A stretch of 64,000 bases of DNA, taken from positions 2,605,643 to 2,669,642 of the forward strand of contig JAPNXP010000018.1 of the NCBI GenBank assembly GCA_028753945.1. The letters run 5' to 3'. A program made the translations under genes and the position numbers. The DNA comes from Hexactinellida sp. DTS-2022. Its lineage: Eukaryota; Porifera; Hexactinellida. Below are positions 34,334 through 44,310 of the stretch, piece after piece. The notes below the pieces were generated by a model. The model saw only the letters and a program-made list of their open reading frames with translations, did no database searches and was not told where the DNA came from. Position 1 is the first letter of the stretch. The number at the start of each line of letters is the position of its first letter.

Positions 34334-35593
34334 CTACAAATTTTTATAAATTTGTTGCCTATCATATTTTGTAATACCTATCAAAATATTTGCAAAATCG
34401 GATTTTCCGCACAAGTGGGTCATGGCAGGGATTCTAATACCACTTAATATATATCGACATACATTATCTGAAACCACAAGGTTTTCATAAGCATTGTGTC
34501 CTTGTCCCTGAGCCACTTGTGATACAAGTGGAACAATAGAAAGGGTGTTCAAATTCTTTTGACCGGGTAGAATATATCCTACCGCCCACTTAGAGAATTT
34601 ATCTAAAGTGAAGAAATATTTCCTTACACAGACTTAACAAGTATTACACTGACCATGATATGATGCTATAGTATTATAAACTAGGATGTATCAAGCTATA
34701 TTTATTCATCGGGATACCATAATGACCAATTTCAGCTAGAGAAAGAAATGATAATCTTTGATAAATTGAGAATAGTAGGAGGGATATCCTTGTAGAAAAA
34801 CTGGTGCAGAATATCTTTCAGCTTAAGATTCATACTTGGAATGTTGCGAAATGTTTCGCCTCCACTGGGACCCGATGTGTGTTTCTTCTCTGCAAATTGC
34901 CCGAATACAGCTTGTCTGAGTTGATCTGATTTATGGTGCATTTTAAAATTTTCAAACCGGTCATCTGATTTGTAGTTGCCTTTACAACCTGGAGCCGACC
35001 AACTACGAAGTTTGTATATTCCACTTAGTACCTAGCATAAAACACAATAAAATCAATATATTTAAGACAAACAAGTGTGTAATAATTCGTTAAACAGAAT
35101 TTAGATGAACATTCTACTTGTTTTTATATTAAACTATTCGCATCGTGACTAAATACAAATATAATGGATCTACTGTAAATAGAATGTGAACAAAAATAGC
35201 CTGGATGTTTTATAATTTCCCTTCTCGACTGAATCCTGGTTCAAAAATGTCATTCGATAGTGAGACGTGACATCAGTATGGTATGGCATAATGCATAATG
35301 ATGTTAAACAATATACAATATGGGGGGATCTTTCGAGCGGCAAAATTTTTTAAATCAAATGCATGTGATTGTCAACATAACTCGTTTAACCAATCCATGA
35401 TCCAAAATACATGAGTCTCATTGCCTTAGTATATTATTATGCTATTCATAGAGCAATATTACATTGCATTGAATCTTAAGTGTAGACCGAGTTTAACTAT
35501 CGCAGGTGCAAATACCCTTATGAATTCTGGAACATTTTTTGTAGCATAGTTGTCTAAGGGTGGATCATAGCTAGCTCCTAATTTTATTTGAAT
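34334..35593 (-). CDS. Unrecognised host-gene 3' end, four predicted exons, antisense inside the BMP-type intron
   Basis: Predicted exons, 5' to 3' on the minus strand: 35593-35516, 35031-34836, 34735-34682 and 34602-34334. The last three joints keep phase exactly: exon at 35031 follows ATGCTAG, ends CCAA|GTATGA; next follows TTTCTTTCTCTAG, ends CCTA|GTTTAT; last follows TTCTTCACTTTAG and ends in a stop at 34334. Introns of 100 and 79 bp match the 80-bp BMP intron. The spliced frame gives about 198 residues of non-repetitive, protein-like sequence with segments such as SAPGCKGNYKSDDRF, GHYGIPMNKYSLIHP and KFSKWAVGYILPGQ. I do not recognise the family; the SAPGC block slightly resembles a THAP finger start but lacks the first Cys. 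The first exon is least certain: its frame also stays open past the donor. 5' exons are missing or lie further right. Confidence 0.45.
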
Positions 35594-36129
35594 CTTATAA
35601 AATTATCTTACTGAAATCTCAAAAAAATGGATGAATTTATAGGTTGATGTACTGGTAACTGATTGATTGATTTGACCTTAAAGTATCATAATCTACTTTG
35701 TTCAATAAAACTAGCAAATACATTTGGTAAGATTTTAGTTAAATGAAGCTTAAATTGTAAGAACCTCGCAATATAAGATACAATTTTCGGGCTAACTACG
35801 GGTCATTTATAATTTATTTTATTATGTTATCAATAAATTTAACTTAAATATTTGTAAATTTATAAGAACAACAGGCAAATTTTGTTTGCATCAGTTGCTT
35901 CATGTAGAGCTATCATTACTAAATGGAGAATTATATCTTGTTTAGAAATGAGTATATCTTGAATTGTTCAGAAGTTACTTTAATTATAATCTTAACAATA
36001 GAAAAGAAAGCGCTGTAAAATACTCCCGATCCATTTCTTACAGCATACCTAGCAACTCTAGCTAAGAAAAGCTTCTCTAGAATTCCTAAACTACGTACTA
36101 TTAAAAGAAACCTTGAAAAAAGATTTTTG
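35594..36129. other. AT-rich stretch, nothing assigned
   Basis: No repeat termini or domains seen. It could contain further 5' exons of the minus-strand gene ending at 34334, but I could not place any. Confidence 0.3.
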
Positions 36130-36850
36130 AATTTTGTGGTTGTTTGCCTTTGGAGCAAAAGTGTTCTAGGCCTAACTTCAATAATCTTTGAGATAATGAG
36201 TGGATTACGATATAAATAATTAAGTTCCAATAATCTCATTTCAGTCAACTCCGATTAATAGAGCCACCGGTTAATCGGGTCAAAACAACCTGGTCCCGAG
36301 GTGGCTCTATTAAGCAGGGTTGACTGTATCTCAAAGATTATTGAAGTTAGGCCTAGAAAATGTATTATCCACGAATAGGAAGTTACAATTGCGGATAGAT
36401 CAGAACTAGCATAGTTTACATAAAATAGACAGTTTTTGAGTTGTGGCTCATTTTAAGAAATATGCATTTCCCTGGCAACGAGGAATGTGTCAACATTCCA
36501 ATTATATTTTCGATATATTTCATTCAACGAGAAATGGGCATCATCATGTTCCAATTTTGAACATTTATAACGCGTCTAACTATGTTAAAAGCAGGTTATA
36601 AAAACACGATAATACCCACCAAAAATAGCGATTACGTGATCAAATGATGACATAGCTCAATTCTAAGGCCTGTTATGTATGCCTTGATATCATGTTCCTA
36701 ACTTCCTATATAATTATAATGCATTTCTCAGGTCTCTTATTACTAGCTATTGAGATAAAGATATGTCAGCTAATAATCAATGGCCTTTAATTTAAGTAAT
36801 CCATGGTTCGGAATAGTAGTAAGGCCTTATATAACGAAGGTCACGATAGG
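36130..36850. repeat. Foldback repeat family, copy 2
   Basis: Same body as 33001-33600 (GCCTAGAAAATGTATTATC, GGAATGTGTCAACATTCC, TTATAACGCGTCTAACTATG), with its central palindrome (CAATAATCTTTGAGATAATG and inverse) interrupted by the MITE at 36242-36326. Confidence 0.65.
36242..36326. mobile_element. 85-bp Tc1/pogo-like MITE
   Basis: Ends CAGTCAACTCCGATTAATAG and CTATTAAGCAGGGTTGACTG, followed by TA; related to 5757-5931. Inserted in the palindrome of the foldback repeat. Confidence 0.7.
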
Positions 36851-36851
36851 C

Positions 36852-37235
36852 CTAAATAGTCAAATTTAACAATGTGAAATTTTAATGATTGCGTAATCAT
36901 GCGATAATGAGTAAGCATAGTGGTAATCTGGTGTGACCAACGTGTCCGAATCATTAATGTCCATGTTCTATTAAATTTTCAGGTTTTTATCTCTTAGAGG
37001 GCGCGAATTATGTGCGATTAAATGAATTTTCAAGGTTCTCGAAATGTGACAATGACGTCATGACTTGTCGAGGTGTGAGAAATTTTGTGTGGAAACCTCA
37101 ATTGTTGGCGGGTGCCAAAAGTTACCCTATATGCCAAAAATCACATTTGGAAACCATCCACTTTCTTCAATCAACTCGTAACATACAAACAAATATAGCA
37201 CATACTCACCCAGCCTTGTGTTTTAATAGTATAGA
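36852..37235 (-). mobile_element. Helitron-like element, family 1 (3' end missing)
   Basis: On the minus strand it begins TCTATACTATTAAAACACAA after A. The body matches 2775-3165 (AATAGTCAAATTTAACAATG, CATGACTTGTCGAGGTGTG). It stops abruptly at 36852 against the foldback repeat, without the CTAG hairpin end. Confidence 0.5.
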
Positions 37236-37383
37236 TATTATCCGATGAGCTTGAAATGGATCAAATATCTCTACTCCCGGTAGATTTCAACCATCAATAA
37301 TTGATTATGCATCACAAAGAATAATTTTCATGAATTATTGAATTATTCCCAATTATTTTCCATTTTTTATTAATTAATTACAT

Positions 37384-37520
37384 GTTGTTTAAACTGTGCC
37401 GACTATACTATAGGATAGTGCCCAGTATGGAAACAAGTACATTGGATTGTTAATTTGTTAGTATGCTGACTACTGTTAAAGCGGGCCAGTTCTAATATTA
37501 CTGCCTTGGTTAGTTATTAT
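37384..37520 (+). repeat. Two diverged minisatellite units
   Basis: ACTGTGCCGACTATACTATA...AGTGCCCAGT and a second GGGCCAGTTC...TTACTGCCTTGG, separated by unrelated bases; same family as 46556-46990. Confidence 0.6.
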
Positions 37521-37544
37521 TTACCCGTGCCGTACCTCCCCACA

Positions 37545-37900
37545 CAAATTTTCTTAACTATGAGCCCAAAATTTCAAATAGGTGTATCATGGCCATGGGT
37601 ACAGTTGTGCCCTGGGGTCACGATTTTTGATTGTTTTTTTTGGACACATTTTTAAACTGACAAATTTTCACTTTATATACATTCGTAGATAATTTAGTTC
37701 TACACTTTTAACAGTTCACGAATTTTCAAATTGGGCTTAGTTTGTGCCATAGTTGGGTTGATAATTCATGATTACTATATTGTATCAACTTGTGAAATCG
37801 AGGTGGCTTCTATTTTCAATTTGAAAACTAATATTCTATATTCAATAACAACCACATTTTATACTACTTTATTTCCTTTTTGCCGGAATGTGCTTGCACT
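37545..37900 (+). repeat. Long repeat family fragment
   Basis: Shares ...TGAGCCCAAAATTTCA, GTGCCCTGGGGTCACGATTT and GGACACATTTTTAAACTG with the units at 48.5 and 49.4 kb, then the AACTTGTGAAATCGAGG tail. Confidence 0.6.
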
Positions 37901-38106
37901 ATTATTTCACTAGACGTATTTATTTCTAATTATTTCAGTTTGTATTTAACATATGGTGATGCTTTCTAATTTTTATTGGGGCTAATGAGTGCTCTATTCA
38001 AACATCGTAGCCAATTCCTTTTTATATTAATATTTGATCTTTAATTAGCATAAATTCTTAATAATATAACTACATTCTATTAGGTTTAAATTATATTCCT
38101 ATCAAG

Positions 38107-38236
38107 GCGATAGAAATCTAAAATTACTACTGTGCAGATAGCATTTTCTCATGGAGGCACTATTAAATTACAAGTCTGAAAAATCTGGTACCAAGTAAAG
38201 AAAATGCTATCGGCACAACTGTATTTTAAGATTTCT
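38107..38236 (+). repeat. 120-bp palindrome family member (variant)
   Basis: Left arm ATCTAAAATTACTACTGTGC...AGCATTTTCTC; right arm AAAATGCTATCGGCACAACTG...AAGATTTCTT. The loop region is diverged. It lies about 100 bp before the BMP exon-3 acceptor. Confidence 0.7.
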
Positions 38237-38339
38237 TATTATGGTGTATGAGTCTTTTGTATCTTTTGAGACGGGGATTCTAGATTATAATATATATTAT
38301 AAAGTGTATCAAATGTATTAATTATATTGTAATTCATAG

Positions 38340-38703
38340 GAATAGACGTTCGACTGAGACTAATTCTGATTATCCAGCTCTATCAACTCAATGCCGAAAA
38401 CATAACTTATATATAAGTTTCAGTGAAATTGGCTGGTCAAATTGGATTATGTATCCCAAAGGCTATTATCTAAATTATTGTTATGGAATCTGTCCCATCC
38501 CACTTTTGTCTCATTTCAATACTACCAATCATTCAATAATACAAAATTATTTGGCAAATTTGGATGAGGTATCTGTACCACCTGTATGTTGTACACCTAC
38601 TCAACTCAATCCGCTAACAATCATATATTCAGATCCTATTACCAAAAGATATGTTATGAAGGTATATCTTGACATGCAAGTGACTGCTTGTGGTTGTCTC
38701 TAA
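38340..38703 (+). CDS. BMP/TGF-beta family ligand, exon 3 (mature cystine-knot domain)
   Basis: Joined to exon 2 the junction reads K-R-N-R-R-S: residues R224-N-R-R227 are a furin R-X-R-R site, releasing a 117-residue mature peptide (228-344). It has exactly the seven cysteines of the family: C242, C271, C275, C307, C308, C341 and C343. The patterns are CRKHNLYISF, GWSNWIMYPKGYYLNYC, CYGIC (CxGxC), TNHSIIQNYL, PPVCCTPTQL and a terminal ACGCL. CPIPL and TNHSIIQ are typical of the BMP branch rather than TGF-beta proper or activin. C307 is the Cys that usually links the dimer. Sites NTT and NHS could be glycosylated. No AATAAA is obvious close downstream. The assignment to the superfamily is firm; the exact orthologue is not. 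Confidence 0.93.
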
Positions 38704-39202
38704 ATTCCTAGAATTCTTTACAGGAAAGTGGTATCACTTAATAATGCTGTTGTATTACTTAACAAAAGAGGAACTTAATATAATTTTATTATGTAATTAT
38801 TTCAATTGAATGATCAGAATGTATATTTAGAATTTACGACACTTAAATCACAAAATATCTGTATGTATTGATCAATACTTCTATTATCACTTTCTTCATT
38901 TCATTGTTGAATTATAAAATGTAAATTATTTCTATATAGAAATTTATTATTGGATGGCATGATGAAAAGCATTCTTTAAAATGAACAATTTTTTGCGATC
39001 TCAGCATATTGCTAAAAGTCCAGAATTACGCTACACGGGAAATTAGTAGGGTTGTCGTGTGAGTTAAAATTGCATTCCCTTCCCACTCCCCAGAGTTATG
39101 TGGGAATTCCCATGGGGTTCCATATAGATCTTATGGATCTCCATATAGCTATCCATTTGGGAAACTCACAAGAGAAAATTGGAATTAGGTCCGTTGCAGT
39201 AC

Positions 39203-39268
39203 ATAATGGATATAGTGATATTTTGGACAAAAATTCCATGTCCCCACCATTATCACTATATCCATTAT
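39203..39268. repeat. Perfect 18-bp inverted repeat
   Basis: ATAATGGATATAGTGATA (39203-39220) and its exact inverse (39251-39268), 30-bp spacer. It lies in a region of short palindromes (GGAATTCCCATGGGG, GATCTTATGGATC), perhaps a decayed MITE starting near 39055. Confidence 0.8.
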
Positions 39269-39914
39269 GACTATCAGACATGATTCATGGTGATTGTTAT
39301 AACGTGAACTTCAGCTAATAGAGCACCAAAATCTATTTATACTATTTGAATTCTAGGATAGTGCATATTAGTACAATGTTAGCAATTATAAGAATTTTGG
39401 ATTCTCTGTTTTATAACGCTGAGGTTTATCCATAGCCTACTCTATAAACGGCCAGCAGTAAAAGTACCAGGGATGAATTAGTAAGACTTTATATATTACA
39501 ATAATATCAATATTGTATTTAAAGTTAAGTTTCCCTTGGTTTGCGTCAGTGCATCATCCAATGGACGTAACTGATATAATTTACCCCTATATTGAGAAAT
39601 TATATCCGCGTATTTTAATCATAGTACAAATACCAAATGAATAATTACAAATTAGAACGACACACACAATCATCTACAAATGTCCATTGTTAACTATTAC
39701 ATCCTCCCATCTCTCTGACACTTGACTTCATTGAAATTTGGAATTGACTTCAATTGACTTGGCTTCACTTCTGAGAGGACACTATCTGAAACAACAATAA
39801 ACAATAAAATTAGATAAGTCCGAATAAAATCGATGAAAGTTTCTTTAATTTACGCGTTTCAGTTCCACTTGAACTTAAAAATGAGTTGTAATTTCTAATT
39901 TTATTTGCGATAAT

Positions 39915-40165
39915 ACAATTTGCTGCAGTTTGGAGCATGATCTTTCATCTACAAGTATCGCAATCTCCTTTAGCTACTTTATGCGTCGCTTCTATGTCTT
40001 CTTCCCTGAAATGTTTTACACACTCGCACTACCTTCATGTCAGGACGTATCATCACGACGTAGAGCCTGGATCCAAGCTTGTTTCAGTTCAGGTGGATTT
40101 GTTGGAATTGTGAATCGGTCGTATGACTCGTAGTAGTGTCTCTTGAAGCCTAGAGATGAACAACT
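39915..40165 (-). pseudogene. THAP-domain relic
   Basis: Translated on the minus strand: CSSLGFKRHYYESYDRF, TIPTNPPELKQAWIQALRR, then after frameshifts VRVCK and HFREEDIEATHKVAKGDC. The spacing of F.IP, the invariant-type W, and VC..HF fits a THAP zinc finger. The second Cys is Phe, a stop follows RRDDTS, and at least one more indel is needed. THAP fingers are DNA-binding parts of P elements and of host genes derived from them. No transposase follows it, so its origin is open. Confidence 0.5.
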
Positions 40166-40267
40166 GTTAGGCAACATGAACGTAAGAATTAGTTTATAAT
40201 AATTAGGAATCCCAAGGAACTAGTAGTAGGAAACAATATACAAAAAATGTATCATGCGCGTTTATAA

Positions 40268-40418
40268 CAGTGAAACCTCCACAAACGGGGATCCTCTGAA
40301 AATTGGGTGAAAAAAATGCAGCAAATTCCTAGTCCCACATAAATGAACCTCCACAAACGGGGAATCGGGGTGGCTAAGACCTTGCGTCCCTGGCACCCAG
40401 TTTCTGCAGGTTCTACTG
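40268..40418. mobile_element. 151-bp Tc1/pogo-like MITE
   Basis: Ends CAGTGAAACCTCCACAAACG and TTTCTGCAGGTTCTACTG followed by TA; internal direct repeat CCTCCACAAACGGGGA twice. Confidence 0.55.
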
Positions 40419-40601
40419 TAGTATAAATTAAAGATTATCATGTTAACAACTAATGAAACTAATATTGGGTCATTCCATACCAAAACGTCCATACGTTTTT
40501 TGCTGAAATTTCATCAAAACACTTCCTTATTGAATTAAGTAATTCACTCAAAATATTAGATGATTATGTCTCTACATTTCCAAATTTTCCATTCTTCTAC
40601 C

Positions 40602-41454
40602 CATGGCCTACTTAATATACGGCTATATATGTCGCCGAGAAGGCCATAAAACAAAGAGGCCAGTTTCTAATTTTCAAAATGGAGAATTGATCTTTATTCG
40701 AATAATTAGCAATGATAGAGCTGAAAAGTGTATTATAACTATATAGGAATATGGTATCCAGGTATACATAGCACCCTCCAGAATTGTGATATGTCATCAT
40801 CTGATGACGTTATGGTTATTTTGGTTGCGAATTATCTTGTTTTTATAGCATACTTTTAACATAGTTAAACGCGTTATAAATGTTCAAAATTGGAACATGG
40901 TTATACCCAGAAGTAGTAGAATAAAATATATCGAAATTATAAATGGAATGTTTACACATTCCTCGGTTGCCATGGAAATGTATATTTCCTAAAATGAGCC
41001 ATAACTCAAAAACTATGAATGTTGTGTAAACTAGACTGGTACTGATCTGTCCGGAATAAGTAACTTCCTATTCATCGATAATACATTTTATATGCCTAAC
41101 CTCAATAATTTTTGAGATAGTGAGTCATTACCTAATAATGAATTAAGTGTTAATTATCTCATTATCTCAAAAATTATTGAATTTATAACGCGTTTAACTA
41201 TGTTAAAAGTATGCTAGAAAAACAAGATAATTCGAAACCAAAATATACATAACGTCATCAGATGATGACATCACAATTCTGGAGGGTGATATGTATACCT
41301 GGATACCATATTCCTATATAGTTATAATACACTTTTCAGCTCTATCATTGCTAATTATTCGAATATAGATCAATTCTCCATTTTGAAAATTAGAAACTGG
41401 CCTCTTTGTTTTATGGCCTTCTCGGCGACATATATAGCCGTATATTAAGTAGGC
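40602..41454. mobile_element. Foldback element with ~280-bp arms
   Basis: 40602-40883 and 41176-41454 are inverse copies, starting GCCTACTTAATATACGG. The ~290-bp loop matches the foldback family bodies at 33.0-33.6 and 36.2-36.8 kb. Non-coding. No clear target duplication. Confidence 0.75.
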
Positions 41455-41694
41455 CATGTTCTACCATATTTTCCCGAAATTCGATTCTCATACTGGGTAT
41501 TTGCTACCCTAGCTTTTCGAATTTCTCCTCAAAATCAGTGTGACATTCTTCATTTATATACCATGGATGCCTCAAAAGTCAATTTTACACCAAAAAATTG
41601 CTTTTTCCAATTTTACATCCCCCCTAGCGTTAAAGTTATTGATTCAAATAAACCTTAACTCTGGTTGTGCATATCTAGGTTCAGGTTTATTACC

Positions 41695-42333
41695 CAGTAG
41701 AGTAGCAATAGGCGGTTCATTGAACCAGGGCCACCGATGTCTCGGGGGCCCCCAAAGGATAACCTGCCAACCTATTTGTGTCATATCCCTGTACAGGGCT
41801 CCAATTTTCCCCTGAACATTGGCCAAAATCCCTATACACCTCCCAAAATTTTTTCTCGCTCGCTGCGCTCGCTCGTCCAGGAAATTACTATACACTTACA
41901 TATAAAAATTAACACTTTGGAAAAGAAAAAGCATTGAATTATATACTGTACAGGGAATCCCTGTACGCTTGAATAAATATATAAACCAACTTGTGCCTTT
42001 ATGTGGTCAATGCAGAATGCATGGCAGAATATACTATCATCACTGTAGACATTTTTAGGAATTATTTGACTCATAATTAGTAATTAAAAATCCCTGTACG
42101 CCTGTACAGAACAGCCAAAATGGTTCAAATCCCTCTACGGTTGGCAGGTATGCAAATTTCCCAAAATTCTCCATATCGTCAAAATGCGGGAAATGCCATT
42201 TCCGAACCCAAATTTACCCAGATGCATGCCGCGAACCTCCTTAAAATATACTACTCCAATTTGAACTAGTGGGGCCAGGGGCCCCGGCACATACTTTTGA
42301 ACCGGGGGCCCCGAAACCCTAGCTACGCCACTG
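41695..42333. mobile_element. 639-bp hAT-type MITE
   Basis: Ends CAGTAGAGTAGCAATAGG and CCCTAGCTACGCCACTG; 8-bp duplication TTATTACC/GTATTACC (41687-41694, 42334-42341; 7 of 8). GGGGCCCC-type blocks near both ends, and a CTCGCTCGCTGCGCTCGCTC stretch inside. Confidence 0.72.
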
Positions 42334-42779
42334 GTATTACCATAATCACTTTCGGCCATATTCAGTAAAGGTTCCATATCATGTGGTCACATTGTGGTGT
42401 ACAAATTTGAGTGCTCAGCCAAAAACTTCAAAATTGCTCCATTAATGAATAAAAAGATAACCATGTGGGCAATTATCTATGCATTTGAAACTTGTATCAA
42501 CGAAACATATGCATTTAATCTATATATGTTCCAAATTTCAAATTTGTGTCTCAACTCCTTCATTGTATTTGGGCGTCACCGTTTTGAACAATTTTTGAAT
42601 TAGTAATTATACCAAAATCCTCTCGTACTGATTGTTAAGAATATTATACATTTCAGAATTGTAAATTCGTACTATATAGCATTCCATAACATTTTCTTTA
42701 CAATGGAAAATAAATAGATAATTAGACATTTAGTAACCCGAATCTAGTATAATAATTGATAAAAGTAGGATCTATTTTT

Positions 42780-43380
42780 TCGATATTAGAATTTGATCTT
42801 TTTCAGCTGCTTTCAAACTTGCCCTGGCAATAAGACGTTTCGTTGTTTCTCCGAGTCCATCACATGGGCTTTTGACATGACTTGTGGCAAAAAATCACAT
42901 TCGGCTTGAATAGAATGGTCAATTTGATGGTGGCACAACTTTGCAATGTTCTTGTAATTCTTGTATTGACTTGCACTTGTCACACAACTCAGAGATGCAG
43001 CGGTCCGGAAATTTCATGGACCGGACCGGACCGTCATGATTTTTTTCTGGACGGTCCGGACCGGTCCAGACCGTATGATAAAAATATTGGATCGGTCTGG
43101 ACCGGTCCAGACCGATCAATGGTCCAGACCGTTATATAGGAAGTCGTCTATTCTGAACATTGTTACTGTTGGAAACTAAACTCTATCTAGTACAGAAAAT
43201 GTGTTAGCCAATTTGGTCCAATTATGTCCATATATGATCATGTGAGTAATAATTCGGCTATTTTACGAAACATCTTTTCCAAGTGCATTAGCTGGGTATT
43301 TTAAGGCCTTTATCCTACGTGTTAAATATGACCAAAATATTTAAACTTTAGGATGCAACCCAGTCATCCACATCCCAATC
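42780..43380 (-). pseudogene. Relic of an unclassified transposon protein (C-terminal part)
   Basis: On the minus strand 43010-42790 reads LCDKCKSIQELQEHC, then FFATSHVKSPCDGLGE, TKRLIARASLKAAEKDQI, with stops between. As I recall, a very similar FFATSHGKG.CDG.GG..KR motif occurs in long uncharacterised proteins of cnidarians, molluscs and arthropods thought to be transposon-derived. The stretch 43375-43136 is the inverse of 44815-45055 and therefore belongs to the same gene. A GGACCGG-repeat MITE separates the two parts. The family name is unknown to me. Confidence 0.5.
42998..43132. mobile_element. MITE-like block of CCGGACCGGTCCGG palindromes
   Basis: From GCAGCGGTCCGGAAATTTC to GGTCCAGACCGTTATAT the sequence alternates GGTCCGG, CCGGACC and GGTCCAGACC. 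It splits a coding relic, so it is an insertion. Termini resemble AGCGGTCCGG and its inverse; no target duplication read. Confidence 0.6.
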
Positions 43381-43448
43381 AAATACATTTCAAACTAACT
43401 GGAATCTTTGAGTTATATGTCAATATGACAAAAACGAACCATTTCAAT

Positions 43449-44296
43449 TAGAGCTGTACCGGATTAGAGATTCTCTACTCCGGCTGGATCCGGATATCCG
43501 GTGCTCAATTATCCGGTTATGTATTTGACAATTGATACCATAATATCACATCAAGAACAAGTTCTGCTTATTCTTGATTAATTTGTACATATACTAAGCT
43601 TGAGTTCTTTAGGGAGGCTTCTAAAATAATTTATGTGATTCCACAATTGATACATATATGAATATGCTTTTAATCGCATTCACCTTTGGTAAATAAGATC
43701 TTTTCAATAGGGTAACATTTATTTTCGATTGCTGTATATATTTTGTGATTTCTTTCCTATTAGCTTGAAAGGTTGCATTTTTTATCAATCCAAGCATGAG
43801 TGAAATTTGGCATTTTTCTCACTATCCAAGAACGATTCTTTCAGAGCACTCTTTAATGTAAGTGATGCCAATACATATATCACTTGGTAAAATCCTAAAA
43901 TATATAGTACGTCACCACTGTGGAACCACATAAAACATTCACATCCAGAAATTTACAAAAAAATATAAATGAAATCCTGTTGTAGAAATTCACAAGGTGA
44001 TCATAGTATTTTTCAATCAACTAGTTCTGCTATTACACATTATCTAAATTCTACTCCAAGAATATCTATACAAGAAAACCTGTACCAAACATTACAACGA
44101 CAGAAGAAATGGACAGTTAATGACCCTAGAGCTATGGAAATTCACTATATAATCGGAGAGATAGTTATTCTTTAATTCGTACACAAATAGAATTGGGACC
44201 GTTATCCGGCCGGACAGTTGTTCATACCCGGTTCCGGCCGGATATCCGGTAACTGACCGGATACCGGATTAGAACTGGATATCCGGTACAGCCCTA
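43449..44296 (+). mobile_element. 848-bp hAT element with CCGGATATCCGG arrays, copy 1
   Basis: Ends TAGAGCTGTACCGGATTAGA and CCGGTACAGCCCTA; perfect 8-bp duplication ATTTCAAT (43441-43448, 44297-44304). Both ends carry runs of CCGGATATCCGG-type palindromes. The interior keeps a degraded hAT transposase N-terminus in plus orientation: SPLWNHI...H (BED finger; both leading cysteines lost) and a DPRAMEIH block (ORF 43969-44175). It is the same length as its inverse sister at 53228-54075. Confidence 0.88.
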
Positions 44297-44310
44297 ATTT
44301 CAATGTCCCA

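Larger units (their letters stand above)
16262..38339 (+). other. ~22.1-kb intron of the BMP-type gene, filled with transposons
   Basis: Donor AG|GTTAGG at 16262; acceptor TTGTAATTCATAG ending at 38339. Phases match exactly. Within it lie four hAT-type MITEs, the second Kolobok-like copy, three Mutator/FLYWCH elements, Helitron-like fragments, parts of the palindrome family and a set of unrecognised minus-strand exons. The other intron of this gene is 80 bp, so the length is explained by insertion. I found no additional BMP exon in it. Confidence 0.8.

Noticed and set aside
34836-35031. THAP domain at SAPGCKGNYKSDDRF
   Set aside because: The first Cys position is Trp and no W/AVPTF or VC..HF part follows; it is treated as an unrecognised exon.
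35931-36248. 105-residue minus-strand frame
   Set aside because: Its N-terminal part lies in the foldback repeat and the MITE edge; no domain or splice support.
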